A stretch of DNA of 64,000 nucleotides from an uncultured Dialister sp. (GTDB lineage Bacteria; Bacillota; Negativicutes; Veillonellales; Dialisteraceae). The stretch is taken from the NCBI GenBank assembly GCA_934216155.1, contig CAKQBK010000003.1, forward strand, positions 9,750-73,749, given 5' to 3'. Position numbers and translations under genes: made by a program. The notes beneath the pieces were generated by a model. That model did not search any database. It was not told the origin of the DNA and saw only the letters and a list, made by a program, of their open reading frames with translations. Positions 8,750 to 16,660 of this stretch are shown here, one piece after another (the stretch's first letter is position 1; every line of letters begins with the position of its first letter).

Positions 8750-9035
8750 ATACAAAAAGCCCACACGAAAAACAGATCCCGGACTTGGTTGATGCAAATA
8801 ACCAAGGTACAATCTATTTCTCATGTGGAACTTTCTGAGAAAGGGGAAATTCTTCCCTCGTTTATGCAGTTTTGTACATTGTGAGACCTATGAAATTCAT
8901 AACCCTCACCCCGTTTGAGCAGCTGTGTCCAGCTGGGCCGTTTTATGGATTACTCATTGGGAGGTAGCTTACAGATCTTTCTCGCACTACGTTTTTTTAT
9001 CGGTACCGTGCGTAGCCGATACGGATCTCTTACCT
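8750..9035 (-). ncRNA. Structured ncRNA, paralogue of the RNA at 35856-36112 (class unidentified)
   Basis: Transcribed on the minus strand from a strong promoter at 9042-9070. The 5' domain has nested stems AGGTA/TACCT and AGATC/GATCT enclosing a likely H-type pseudoknot: TATCGG pairs with CCGATA, and CTACG (9011-9015 complement) pairs with CGTAG (8987-8991 complement) across a run of seven A. The loop carries the self-complementary octamer CGGTACCG. The 3' end is a long hairpin ending in GTGTGGGC and TTTTT. About 285 nt with no convincing ORF. A 6S-type RNA is possible, as many Firmicutes carry two, but the 5' pseudoknot does not fit; class is left open. Confidence 0.65.
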
Positions 9036-9041
9036 GATTGC

Positions 9042-9070
9042 ATTGTATCATAGGATCAAATAAAAATCAA
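9042..9070 (-). promoter_or_regulatory. Sigma70-type promoter of the 9.0-kb ncRNA
   Basis: On the minus strand TTGATT (9070-9065), 17-bp spacer, TACAAT (9047-9042). Confidence 0.75.
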
Positions 9071-9125
9071 GCGTTCTCTAGTGTATTTTTTTCGATTGCA
9101 TAACATAGAGATAAAGTGTGTATCA

Positions 9126-9490
9126 AAAGGTTCTGTAGCGATGAGCTGGTTGGAAAAACAGGGAGATGAGATGGGAATCATAGGGTTCTGTAGCGACGAT
9201 ATGTTTAGAATAACATGGAGGTGAGATGTGCATTTTAAGGTTCTGTTGTGCCGAAATTGTTGATGAAAAAGAAAAAAGGTTCCAAATGAATCTATACAAA
9301 GTACGATTCATTTAGAACCTTTTGATAGCGGAAGAATTATTATGTTGGCTAATCGAAAATGGTCTTCCCGAACCCTATGACAGCGGAATCAATTACCATG
9401 TTATCTAATCGGGAAATGGATTTCCAGAACCTTAGCATAGCGGGAATAGTTACTATGTTATCCAATCGACAAACGGCGTCCCAGAACCTT
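9126..9490. repeat. Mirrored tandem array of RI units
   Basis: Three forward units starting ggttctgtagcgatgagc at 9129, 9184 and 9239 (55-bp period) face reverse units whose AACC ends fall at 9319, 9374, 9431 and 9488 (55, 57 and 57 bp). The centre is a hairpin, aaggttccaaatgaatc with gattcatttagaacctt (about 9276-9321). The array stops at the last codons of the dehydrogenase gene. Confidence 0.75.
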
Positions 9491-10437
9491 TACCCCACAA
9501 TGATATTCTTCTGTTTTCCATCGATGAAGCTCTGCAGGTTATCCACCACAATGACGGCTCTGCGTTTCATGGCTTCTTCGGTATCAAAGCCGACATGGGG
9601 GGCCAGGATGGTGTGAGGAGCGGAAAGGAGGGGATAGTCGGCGGGAAGGGGCGGCTCGCCGTCGTATACGTCGATGCCTGCACCGGCGATTTTTCCTTCT
9701 TTCAGCAGGTGGGCCAATGCTTCATTATCGATGACGCCGCCGCGAGCGGTATTGATCAGAATGGCATCTTTCTTCATGAGGGACAATTTTTCTGCATTAA
9801 GCAAGTGGTGGGTGTCTGCAGTCAGTGGCAGATGGACAGAAGCGATGTCAGCGGTAGAAAGTAGTGTATCCAGGTCGGTGTATTCCACGTTGCTGGCTTT
9901 ATGAGAACGGTTGTATCCAAGCACTTTAGCACCGAAAGCATGGGCGATATCAGCCACTCTTTGACCGATGGCACCGGTACCGATGATACCGAAGGTGCGG
10001 TCTTTGATTTCAATGCCCATAAGGCCAGCGTTGTTCTGGCTATTTCTAGTGGCTTGGTCACATTCCTTCAATTTGCGGTACAGAGAAAGAATGAGGCCAA
10101 AGGTGAGTTCTGCCACCGATTCGGTGGAGTAGCCAGCACAGTTGGAAACAGCGATGCCTTTTTCCTGGCAGTAGGAAATATCCACATGGTCCACGCCGGT
10201 GAAAGCCACGCAGAGATAGGTCAGATGGGAAGCTTTTTCGAGGGCTTCTTTTTTCAGTGGATAATTGGCAATGACCGCCAAATCAGCGTTAGCCAGGCGC
10301 TGTCCCAAATCTGTCTGATCCTTCGGCAAGGTGTCGTAGGCGGTGATGGTATAGCCTGCTTTTTCCAAATCGGCTGTCAATTCATGAAGATAGTCCGAAG
10401 AAATACCCAATGGCTGGGAAATAACGATGTTTTTCAT
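9490..10437 (-). CDS. D-isomer-specific 2-hydroxyacid dehydrogenase
   Basis: 315 aa. N-terminal substrate lobe, then the NAD-binding lobe with GIIGTGAIGQR, NTARGGVID with the conserved Arg, GAGIDVYDGEP with the Glu, and APHVGFDT with the catalytic His. Reduces a 2-keto acid to a D-2-hydroxyacid or the reverse; candidates are hydroxypyruvate/glyoxylate, D-lactate or D-2-hydroxyisocaproate type enzymes and the sequence alone does not decide. Cytoplasmic. The ATG at 10437 follows GAAAGAAGG with 6-bp spacing. Flanked by repeats on both sides and so probably monocistronic. Confidence 0.9.
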   Translation of the reverse strand: MKNIVISQPLGISSDYLHELTADLEKAGYTITAYDTLPKDQTDLGQRLANADLAVIANYPLKKEALEKASHLTYLCVAFTGVDHVDISYCQEKGIAVSNCAGYSTESVAELTFGLILSLYRKLKECDQATRNSQNNAGLMGIEIKDRTFGIIGTGAIGQRVADIAHAFGAKVLGYNRSHKASNVEYTDLDTLLSTADIASVHLPLTADTHHLLNAEKLSLMKKDAILINTARGGVIDNEALAHLLKEGKIAGAGIDVYDGEPPLPADYPLLSAPHTILAPHVGFDTEEAMKRRAVIVVDNLQSFIDGKQKNIIVG

Positions 10438-10464
10438 GATATACCTTCTTTCAAACATATTTTT

Positions 10465-10690
10465 AAAAGTTAAAAGTTAGGAGTTAGGAGTGAGGAGTGG
10501 TGGAAGGGGCGCACAGCTTATAAAGCGCCCCAATACCCCTTATTTATAAAAGATGACTCTATTCATTTTTTTACTTCGGCGAGCTATATAAAAAAGAAAT
10601 CTTGCAATTTGTAGCTAATCGGTATAAGAGTAATTCGAGTGCTCGCCGCCTTCACTCCTAACTCCTCACTCCTAACTCCTAATTCCTCTC
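10465..10690. repeat. Full RB palindrome
   Basis: Left arm gttaggagttaggagtgagg and GGGGCGCAC...GCGCCCC; right arm GCTCGCCGCC then ttcactcctaactcctcact. Between convergent/codirectional minus-strand genes. Confidence 0.75.
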
Positions 10691-10694
10691 AAAA

Positions 10695-11564
10695 TTATCG
10701 CAATTTTAAGATGACTTTTCCCGGCAGTTGTGAGAGAAATACCCCCGCTGTCATAGCGATGACGCCTAGGAATTGGCGGGTGGTGAAGGTTTCGTCCAGA
10801 ATGAGGACGCCGGAAAGTCCGCCGAAGACCATTTCCATACTGAGAATCATGGAGGCCTCCGTAGGGGGTAAATATTTCTGTCCCACCGACTGCAGCGTGT
10901 AAGCTACGCCGGTGGAAAGAAGACCTGTGTAAAGAATGGGCCACATGGCACCTTCAATGCCAGTCCATGTGGGTGTTTCTAGAGTAAAGGCCAAAATCAG
11001 ATTCAGCACGCCGGCCACCATGAATTGTCCCGAAGACAGGATGATGGGGGAGAACCGCTGGGTGAGATAGGTCATCATGTGAATTTGAACGGTGAATCCA
11101 ACGGCACAGAGCAGCATCAAAAGGTCGCCGGAACTGATGGTGAATCCTTCTGTGATGGACATGAGGTACACGCCGAGAATCGCCAGAAGGGCGCCGATAC
11201 AGTGGGTGATGCTAAGGGCCTGCCCAAGGAAAATTCCTGCGATTGGTACCATCAGGATATAGGTGGCGGTGAGGAAGCTCGCTTTTGAAGCGGTGGTGTA
11301 TTGCAATCCCACTTGCTGCAGTGTAGCACCTGCAAAGAGGGGTAGCCCCACCATGAGACAAGCCAGCCACAGAGGGATGTTCGTCGGTAGTGGATTGTAT
11401 TCTTTCTTTGAAAAATAAATGATAGGAAATAGGGCCACCGAGCCAAGAATAAATCGAACCCCATTAAACGTGTAAGGACCAACGGAATCCATGCCCACCA
11501 CTTGGGCCACAAACGCCACGCCCCAAATCAAAGCCGCTAAGAGCAGCAGTAAACGATATTTCAT
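10695..11564 (-). CDS. EamA/DMT-family membrane transporter
   Basis: 289 aa with about ten hydrophobic segments in two homologous EamA halves; the first half starts LLLLLAALIWGVAFVAQ and the second near residue 145 (GDLLMLLCAVGF). Conserved features include GVRFILG, TASKASFLTATYI and the second-half PTEASMILSMEMVFGGL. The family exports or imports metabolites, often amino acids or nucleotide precursors; the substrate is unknown. Inner membrane. The last residues abut an RB palindrome. Start ATG has AAGGAGACG just upstream on the minus strand. Confidence 0.9.
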   Translation of the reverse strand: MKYRLLLLLAALIWGVAFVAQVVGMDSVGPYTFNGVRFILGSVALFPIIYFSKKEYNPLPTNIPLWLACLMVGLPLFAGATLQQVGLQYTTASKASFLTATYILMVPIAGIFLGQALSITHCIGALLAILGVYLMSITEGFTISSGDLLMLLCAVGFTVQIHMMTYLTQRFSPIILSSGQFMVAGVLNLILAFTLETPTWTGIEGAMWPILYTGLLSTGVAYTLQSVGQKYLPPTEASMILSMEMVFGGLSGVLILDETFTTRQFLGVIAMTAGVFLSQLPGKVILKLR

Positions 11565-11634
11565 AAACGTCTCCTTCTGTAGTATAATTGTGTTGGAAAT
11601 ATTATAACAGATATGTAAATAGTTGGCAGATGGA

Positions 11635-11665
11635 AGTTAGCAGTTAACAGTTAACTGCCAACCAA
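11635..11665. repeat. Short RG hairpin before the phosphatase gene
   Basis: gttagcagttaacagttaac followed by tgccaacc; a minimal member of the RG family. Confidence 0.5.
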
Positions 11666-11679
11666 TAAAGGAGCATACT

Positions 11680-12480
11680 ATGTCTATTCGATTGATTGCC
11701 ATTGATCTCGATGGGACTCTTCTTCATGATGATATGACGATTTCCGAGTATTCTCGTGATGTAGTACGAAGAGCCATGGAGAAAGGATACCACATCGTCA
11801 TTGCCACCGGGCGGATGTGGGATTCCGCCAAGCCCAAAGTGGATTTGCTCCATTTGGGCAACGTACCGGTCATTTGCTACACCGGTGCATGGATTATGAT
11901 GAGTGAAACAGGAGAAGCCATCTGGCAAGATGGGATTGATCCCACCTTAGCTACTGAAATTTTTCTAGAAGCCAAAGAAAAAGGCTGGGCTCCTACGGGA
12001 TTCTGGGGCGGCCATATTTACATGGAAAAGCCCACCGGAACAGAAGCGAAGTACCAGAAATATAGAACCCAGAAACCGATTTACCTTGGAGACGATTTCT
12101 ATCATCCGAAAGAAAAAGTCACTCGTATCGTTTTTGCTGACCCGACCCAGGAAGGAAAAGATGCGATCCGGAAAGATTTAGAAGAAAAATTTGCTGGAAA
12201 AATCGACGTCATTTATCCAGGTGATGACTTTGTAGATATCCATAAAAAAGGAATCAACAAAGCCAAGGCATTGCAGTATCTCATGAAAGAGCTGCATATC
12301 CAGCCAGAAGAAGTGATGGCCTTTGGAAATACTGAAAATGACGTGCCTATGCTGCAAATGGCAGGCCATTCCTATGCCGTAGCCAACGCCGACGACGTGG
12401 CGAAACAGGCCGCAAAGGAACTCTGTGAATCCAATGAAGACGATGGAGTGGCGAAGATGATTGAGCAGGAATTGTTATGA
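11680..12480 (+). CDS. Cof-type HAD-superfamily phosphatase
   Basis: 266 aa. Motif I IDLDGTLLHDD at residues 7-17 supplies the nucleophile Asp and the acid Asp; motif II is IATGRM; motif III Lys and motif IV GNTENDVPML close the active site. The C2-type cap between them marks the Cof/YidA branch, which dephosphorylates sugar phosphates, FMN, pyridoxal phosphate or similar small phosphates. Substrate undetermined. Cytoplasmic. Stands alone between an RG hairpin and an RC palindrome, divergent from the EamA transporter gene. RBS AAAGGAG lies 8 bases before the ATG. Confidence 0.9.
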   Translation: MSIRLIAIDLDGTLLHDDMTISEYSRDVVRRAMEKGYHIVIATGRMWDSAKPKVDLLHLGNVPVICYTGAWIMMSETGEAIWQDGIDPTLATEIFLEAKEKGWAPTGFWGGHIYMEKPTGTEAKYQKYRTQKPIYLGDDFYHPKEKVTRIVFADPTQEGKDAIRKDLEEKFAGKIDVIYPGDDFVDIHKKGINKAKALQYLMKELHIQPEEVMAFGNTENDVPMLQMAGHSYAVANADDVAKQAAKELCESNEDDGVAKMIEQELL

Positions 12481-12497
12481 GAAATAAATCAAATATA

Positions 12498-12705
12498 CAG
12501 GTAGTGAATAGGTTATAAAGGTTATTCTCTATGATTTCAACTTTTAACAAAGTAGTTTAATGGATTGTCAAAGGGTTATAAAGGGTTACATGGCAACTGC
12601 CCAGTCATATAACCTTTTATAAGCCTGTGAGAGGGTCAAGAATCGCTTTGTTAGAAATTTTGAAAATGCATATAATAACCTGCCTGAAGGGCTAACCTTT
12701 GGACT
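12498..12705. repeat. RC palindrome
   Basis: aggttataaaggttattctc on the left; cataataacctgcctgaagg then gctaacctttgg on the right, with an inner pair aagggttataaagggttaca / tataaccttttataagcc. Confidence 0.7.
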
Positions 12706-12744
12706 ATGTGAATGATATGGTATTGTAAGAGATGGAGACAGATT

Positions 12745-13497
12745 ATGTTTTTCAACCTATTTAGTAAAAACAAAGATGAATACATCATCGCCTATGCTGA
12801 TAAATTGGCCGAGGCGGCGCTGCATGATGACATGGATGGTATGCTGGATGAGCTCATTGCTTATGGGAAAGACAAAGGCCTCAATAACAAACAGTTGGCC
12901 CAGGCCCAGGGCATGGCTTGCGATAAAGTCTTTGAAGAACTGTACCATAATGGGTACATGGATGATGAAGATTTTGAACTGTACAAAGAACTGATAGCGC
13001 TGTGCTATATGATGAAAGATGATCAGAAATATCGGTATACTACCATCGCCAAGCGCTGCAATGCGGTTTACAAAATCCAAGAAAAAGGCATGCTTCCTAA
13101 AGTAAACAAAGACTATGCCAATGTGAAATATAGAGACGGCGAAAATTTGCACTTTGCTACCCCAGCCGTTTGGATGGAACGCAATGGAGACCTCACAGAA
13201 GGCATCGCCATTGCCAAAGGAAAACCGTTCAAGGCAGGCACCTTGGATGATCCATTCAATGGCAGTTGGAAAGAAACCAAAGGCCCCGGTGCGTTCTGGA
13301 TTACCACCGACCGTATCGGCTATCGTGGAAAAAACGGTTCCTTTACGGTGGAACTTTCCGACCTGGATCGGGTAGAACTGAACCACGGTCCCCTTCGGGT
13401 GTACGAAAAAGGAAAAGAAGAACCTTGGGCCGTAAAAATGGATGACTATGAAATGGCAGGGGTCATTTTATCCCAGCTATTGAATAAGAAATCGTGA
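12745..13497 (+). CDS. Uncharacterised cytoplasmic protein with helical N-terminus and PH-like C-terminus
   Basis: 250 aa, starting MFFNLFSK; GGAGACAGATT precedes this ATG, which was chosen over one 33 bp upstream. Residues 10-110 are predicted mostly helical and acidic (DDMDGMLDELIAYGKDKG). Residues about 175-250 (AFWITTDRIGYRGKNGSF, ELSDLDRVELNHG, then DDYEMAGVILSQLL) look like a bacterial PH-type domain: alternating strands followed by one helix. There is no signal peptide or membrane segment. I do not recognise a named family and do not assign a function. It precedes two nitroreductase genes on the same strand with a 70-bp gap. Confidence 0.75.
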   Translation: MFFNLFSKNKDEYIIAYADKLAEAALHDDMDGMLDELIAYGKDKGLNNKQLAQAQGMACDKVFEELYHNGYMDDEDFELYKELIALCYMMKDDQKYRYTTIAKRCNAVYKIQEKGMLPKVNKDYANVKYRDGENLHFATPAVWMERNGDLTEGIAIAKGKPFKAGTLDDPFNGSWKETKGPGAFWITTDRIGYRGKNGSFTVELSDLDRVELNHGPLRVYEKGKEEPWAVKMDDYEMAGVILSQLLNKKS

Positions 13498-13567
13498 CAA
13501 CATTTAGAAATTTCCTGTCATCATCTAAAAAATAAAACAGAAACAACCTAGGACAAGGAGGCAATCT

Positions 13568-14095
13568 ATGGAATTTTTCGATGTACTGGCCAGCCGGGTA
13601 TCTGTCCGGCGGTATGAAAAGACACCATTAACAGAAGAAGAAATCGCTAAACTTTTGGAGGCTGCCCAGCGCTCCCCTATCGGCCATTTCGATTACAAGA
13701 ATTATGCCATCGTTGTAGTGACCAATCCGGAGATACTGGCCCTCTTGGCCAAAGAAAATCAAGAAATTTCTGGCCAGGGAGATCCCATCTATGGAGCCCC
13801 GGCGCTTTTCTTGATTCTCAGAAGTCCGGAAGCAGAAAATGACACCGCCAAACTCAATGCAGGCATCATGGCCGAACACATTCACCTGGCTGCCACAGAC
13901 TTGGGCTTAGGTTCCCTTTGTGTGTATAGCTTCCTGAGAAACTTTGAAAAACAACCCGGTTACGGAGCCTACTGCCGTGCCCTCCATCTACCAGAAGGTT
14001 ACCAGCCCATCATGAGCGTAGCAGTGGGACATACGCCCATTCCGAAACGAATCCGCCGCATGACGCCTCGTTTGAAAGTTCTTCGCATCGAATAA
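13568..14095 (+). CDS. Nitroreductase-family flavoprotein (copy 1)
   Basis: 175 aa, the size of minimal nitroreductases. RVSVRRYEK near the N-terminus is the FMN phosphate-binding motif; AAQRSPIGHFDYKNY and AEHIHLAATDLGLGSLCVYSF form the flavin and dimer interface. FMN-dependent NAD(P)H oxidation coupled to an unknown electron acceptor (nitro compound, quinone or enone). Cytoplasmic, dimeric by family. ACAAGGAGGCAATCT precedes the start. Followed 17 bp later by a paralogue, indicating tandem duplication. Confidence 0.88.
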   Translation: MEFFDVLASRVSVRRYEKTPLTEEEIAKLLEAAQRSPIGHFDYKNYAIVVVTNPEILALLAKENQEISGQGDPIYGAPALFLILRSPEAENDTAKLNAGIMAEHIHLAATDLGLGSLCVYSFLRNFEKQPGYGAYCRALHLPEGYQPIMSVAVGHTPIPKRIRRMTPRLKVLRIE

Positions 14096-14112
14096 AGAAA
14101 GCAGGTATGGTT

Positions 14113-14631
14113 ATGGAATTTGATCAAGTATTAGCACAGCGGAAATCCATTCGTTCCTTCACCAAGGAACCAGTATCACAAGAAGATATAGACGCCCTTT
14201 TTCAGGCGGCCCAAAGCGCGTCGGTAGGGAAACACAATGATAAAGGCTATATGCTTTTGTCCGTCACAGATCCGGAACTCTTGGCTCTTATCGACAAAGA
14301 AGCCACCGAGAAATTAGGAAAACCCCATATGTTCTTCCAAGCGCCGGCGCTGCTTTTCATCTGCGAAACGTCGAATGCCTATGACCATTTGAAAGGCTTC
14401 GATGCGGGCATCATTGCGGAACATATCCATCTGAAAGCCACCGACATGGGATTGGGCTCCGTCATCTTATTTGGCTTCATCCATCATCTGGGCCATGAAG
14501 CGGACTATGTGAAAGCCCTGGATCTGCCAGAAGGCGTCTATCCGTACTTGGCTGTGGCTGTAGGACATAGCCCGGTGGCCCATAAGGAACGGAAAGAAAA
14601 CCGCCATTTTGAAATTCTCACAAGAAAATAA
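14113..14631 (+). CDS. Nitroreductase-family flavoprotein (copy 2)
   Basis: 172 aa. RKSIRSFTK, QSASVGKHNDKGYML and GIIAEHIHLKATDMGLGSVI align with the copy just upstream, so the pair arose by tandem duplication and then diverged. The start at 14113 leaves 7 bp between AGG and ATG; an ATG 6 bp earlier would leave almost none. Same type of FMN-dependent reductase; different substrate specificity is likely but not shown. The stop lies 27 bp before the promoter of the first cysteine T-box. Confidence 0.88.
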   Translation: MEFDQVLAQRKSIRSFTKEPVSQEDIDALFQAAQSASVGKHNDKGYMLLSVTDPELLALIDKEATEKLGKPHMFFQAPALLFICETSNAYDHLKGFDAGIIAEHIHLKATDMGLGSVILFGFIHHLGHEADYVKALDLPEGVYPYLAVAVGHSPVAHKERKENRHFEILTRK

Positions 14632-14657
14632 ATTTTGTGATTTGTTCAAAAAAATTC

Positions 14658-14686
14658 TTGACAGTCTTTTTGAATGGTGGTAAAGT
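14658..14686 (+). promoter_or_regulatory. Promoter of T-box leader 1
   Basis: TTGACA at 14658-14663, 17-bp spacer, TAAAGT at 14681-14686. Confidence 0.8.
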
Positions 14687-14692
14687 ACTCAC

Positions 14693-14950
14693 AACGAAAC
14701 GATGAAGGAAAGAGTAAGCACACCGATGACAGTAAAGCGAGCCTGGACAGTGAAAGCAGGCATGGATAGGATGCTGAAGTGCATTTCTGAGTTTGGTAGG
14801 TTGAAACGATAGTAGGCCTTCCCGGGAGCTCCCGATATAGAGTCAGGGTTTGATAGAACCTTTTAAGGTATACTTGGTGACAAGTGTATGAAATTGGGTG
14901 GAAACACGAAGCTATGGCTCTCGTCCCTTAGGGGATGAGAGCTTTTTTTA
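14693..14950 (+). promoter_or_regulatory. T-box riboswitch 1, cysteine (UGC specifier)
   Basis: Stem I contains AAGAGTAA, AGCGAGCCTGGACAGTGAAAG-type distal text and the specifier segment GAAGTGCATTT with UGC at 14780-14782. The antiterminator holds GGGTGGAAACACG; its bulge TGGA (14899-14902) pairs with the UCCA 3' end of tRNA-Cys, whose discriminator is U, an independent match to the codon. The terminator GCTCTCGTCCC/GGGGATGAGAGC with TTTTTTT ends the leader. Uncharged tRNA-Cys should allow readthrough into the 36-aa gene that follows. Confidence 0.92.
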
Positions 14951-14975
14951 TTTTCTAAAAGAGAGGATGATAAAG

Positions 14976-15086
14976 ATGGGTAAGCTGATTGCAAAAGAAC
15001 TGAATGATTTGAAATGGGGCGTTGCCAGCTGCCTGCTTTTCATCGGTATCTCCACTCCCGCATTTCGTCAGTTTTATAAAATGTAG
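14976..15086 (+). CDS. 36-aa membrane protein under cysteine T-box control (copy 1)
   Basis: Starts MGKLIAKELNDLKW, then one hydrophobic segment (residues about 14-30, containing ASC and GIST) and a basic tail RQFYKM. The ATG at 14976 is preferred because AGAGAGG lies 9 bp upstream; an ATG 9 bp earlier would have no spacing. It is the only gene between T-box 1 and T-box 2. A second copy at 20330-20440 is identical through residue 35 and also follows a cysteine T-box. Predicted single-pass inner-membrane protein with positive N-terminus. No known family recognised; a small accessory subunit of the cysteine uptake system is an inference. Confidence 0.8.
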   Translation: MGKLIAKELNDLKWGVASCLLFIGISTPAFRQFYKM

Positions 15087-15199
15087 TAGGCAGTTAGCAG
15101 TCAGTGGTTGGCAGTGAGCGATTGGTTTTCTTAACTACTAATCCCTGGTCCCTAATAAATAACAGGAAAGCAACATTTGAGTAAGAAGTAAAAATAAAA
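15087..15199. repeat. RG/RF repeat text after small gene
   Basis: taggcagttagcagtcagtg and taatccctggtccctaataa. The repeat starts directly at the stop codon of the small gene. A weak TTAACT-16-TAATAA near 15140-15166 could be a promoter for T-box 2. Confidence 0.45.
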
Positions 15200-15727
15200 A
15201 GTCACAGGCGAGGAAGAAAAGAGTACATGATTTGATGACGGCATAGCGAGTCCGGACAGTGAAAGCGGATACGGATAGGACATGGAAGTGCATTTCAGAG
15301 CCAATGAGCTGAACACCATAGGTCAGTAGGCTGTTCGGGAGACGCCCGTTATAGCGCAGGGGTACAGGAACGTATCTTTGGTTATGGAAGTGTAACGATT
15401 GGAGTCAACGAGAGAATTCCTGTTGTGCTCAAAGGTTTCTCAGGTTACTCAGGTTTCTTAAGTTTCTCAGGTTCGTCGAATGAGTAGATACATGCTAGTG
15501 TATTATGGCATATGTTTCTCTTTCGAGAACTATTAGCAACTTGAGCAACCTGAGAAACTTGAGGAACCTAAAACACTGGCGGAATTTTTCAAATTGACAC
15601 TATCCCATAACGGTAGTACCATCCATCCCTGTACCTTCTAAGGTTTGCCGAGTGATCGGCAGATGAATTTGGGTGGAAACACGGCATATCGTCCCAAGAG
15701 AGTGAAAGCTCTCTTGGGATTTTTTAT
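15200..15727 (+). promoter_or_regulatory. T-box riboswitch 2, cysteine (UGC specifier), enlarged by an inserted palindrome
   Basis: Stem I with GGAAGTGCATTTC gives UGC at 15289-15291. GGTACAGG (15361-15368) pairs with CCTGTACC (15628-15635), closing a helix in the stem II/III region; the 259 nt between them contain an RA palindrome. GGGTGGAAACACGG has TGGA at 15674-15677. Terminator ATCGTCCCAAGAGAG/CTCTCTTGGGAT then TTTTT ends near 15727. At about 525 nt it is twice the size of T-boxes 1 and 3. Controls the ABC transporter operon. Confidence 0.9.
15425..15595. repeat. RA palindrome inside T-box 2
   Basis: caggtttctcaggttactca-type 9-mers on the left and aacttgagcaacctgagaaa on the right, with the usual central cgaatgag and gctagtg text. 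Lies wholly between the paired bases that close the T-box helix. Confidence 0.85.
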
Positions 15728-15749
15728 TTGAAAAAAGGTGGAAATCATT

Positions 15750-16607
15750 ATGACAAAATTGACATGGAAAAAAGCAGCAGTTCTTACAGTAGCAACTCTT
15801 TTAACAGCAGGTTTTTTCGCTGGATGCGGTAATGATGAAAAAGCACCCGCTTCTAGTGCTGCCAATGGTAATAAAATCGCAGTGAAAACTTTGATTTCCA
15901 GTAATGAACCTCCGCTCAATTGGAAAGATGAAAATGGAGAACTGCATGGATATGAATATGAAATTCTAAAAGCAGTTAATACCAAATTGAAAGATTATAC
16001 ATTGGAAATTGATGCGGTTCCCGATGAAACAGTGGATGTCATGATGGAATCGGGAGAAGCAAAAGTGGCGGCTGGTGGTTATTACAGTAATAAGCAGAGA
16101 TTGGAGCAATTCATTTTGCCGGAAAATCCAATCGGTGCTTCCTCTTTGATGATTTATGTTAGAAAAGGAGAAGCTTCTAAATATGCCAACTTAGAGGATG
16201 TAGTCAATGCACATCTGAAGTTTGTTCCTTTTTCTCCTAATGGGGGAGCGTTCCGTATCATGACAGAATGGAATAATGCCCATGGGAATCCATTGCCAGA
16301 GATTCCGGTACAGGCTGATTTTTCTCAGACAGAAAGATTGAAGGGGCTGCAGAGTGGTCAATTTGATGCATTTGTTGTTCCGAACAATTTAGGCGTCCTG
16401 GATCATGCGGCTAAGCTGGGCGTTGAAATCGAAGCAGTGAAAGAACCAGTGAAAGTCAATAAGACCTATTTGCTGGTGAATAAGAAGGAAGAAAAATTGG
16501 CAGCTGAATTGAATGAAGCTTTGGGTGAGTTGAGAAAAGATGGCACCATTGCTAAGATTTCTGAAAAATATTACAAAGAAGATTTGATGGCATTGCTGAA
16601 AGACTAA
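15750..16607 (+). CDS. Cysteine/cystine-type ABC transporter, substrate-binding lipoprotein
   Basis: 285 aa. Signal peptide with lipobox FAGC, then an SBP family-3 fold: ISSNEPPLNW, GYEYEILKAVN, VMMESGEAKVAAGGYYSN, PNGGAFRIM, GTIAKISEKYYKED. The ATG at 15750 has AAAGGTGG 8 bp upstream. First gene after T-box 2 and followed by ATPase and two permease genes, so it forms a complete polar amino-acid importer. Cysteine or a cysteine derivative as ligand is inferred from the three UGC T-boxes. A paralogue lies at 20572-21429. Confidence 0.88.
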   Translation: MTKLTWKKAAVLTVATLLTAGFFAGCGNDEKAPASSAANGNKIAVKTLISSNEPPLNWKDENGELHGYEYEILKAVNTKLKDYTLEIDAVPDETVDVMMESGEAKVAAGGYYSNKQRLEQFILPENPIGASSLMIYVRKGEASKYANLEDVVNAHLKFVPFSPNGGAFRIMTEWNNAHGNPLPEIPVQADFSQTERLKGLQSGQFDAFVVPNNLGVLDHAAKLGVEIEAVKEPVKVNKTYLLVNKKEEKLAAELNEALGELRKDGTIAKISEKYYKEDLMALLKD

Positions 16608-16660
16608 AAGATAAAATTTAGCACATAAAGGCTTTGAGTGGACAAAGGAGTTGTTTGATA

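Noticed and set aside
9126..9490. CRISPR array
   Set aside because: Regular 55-57-bp spacing, but units are similar over most of their length rather than identical repeats with unique spacers, they run in both orientations, and no cas gene is near.
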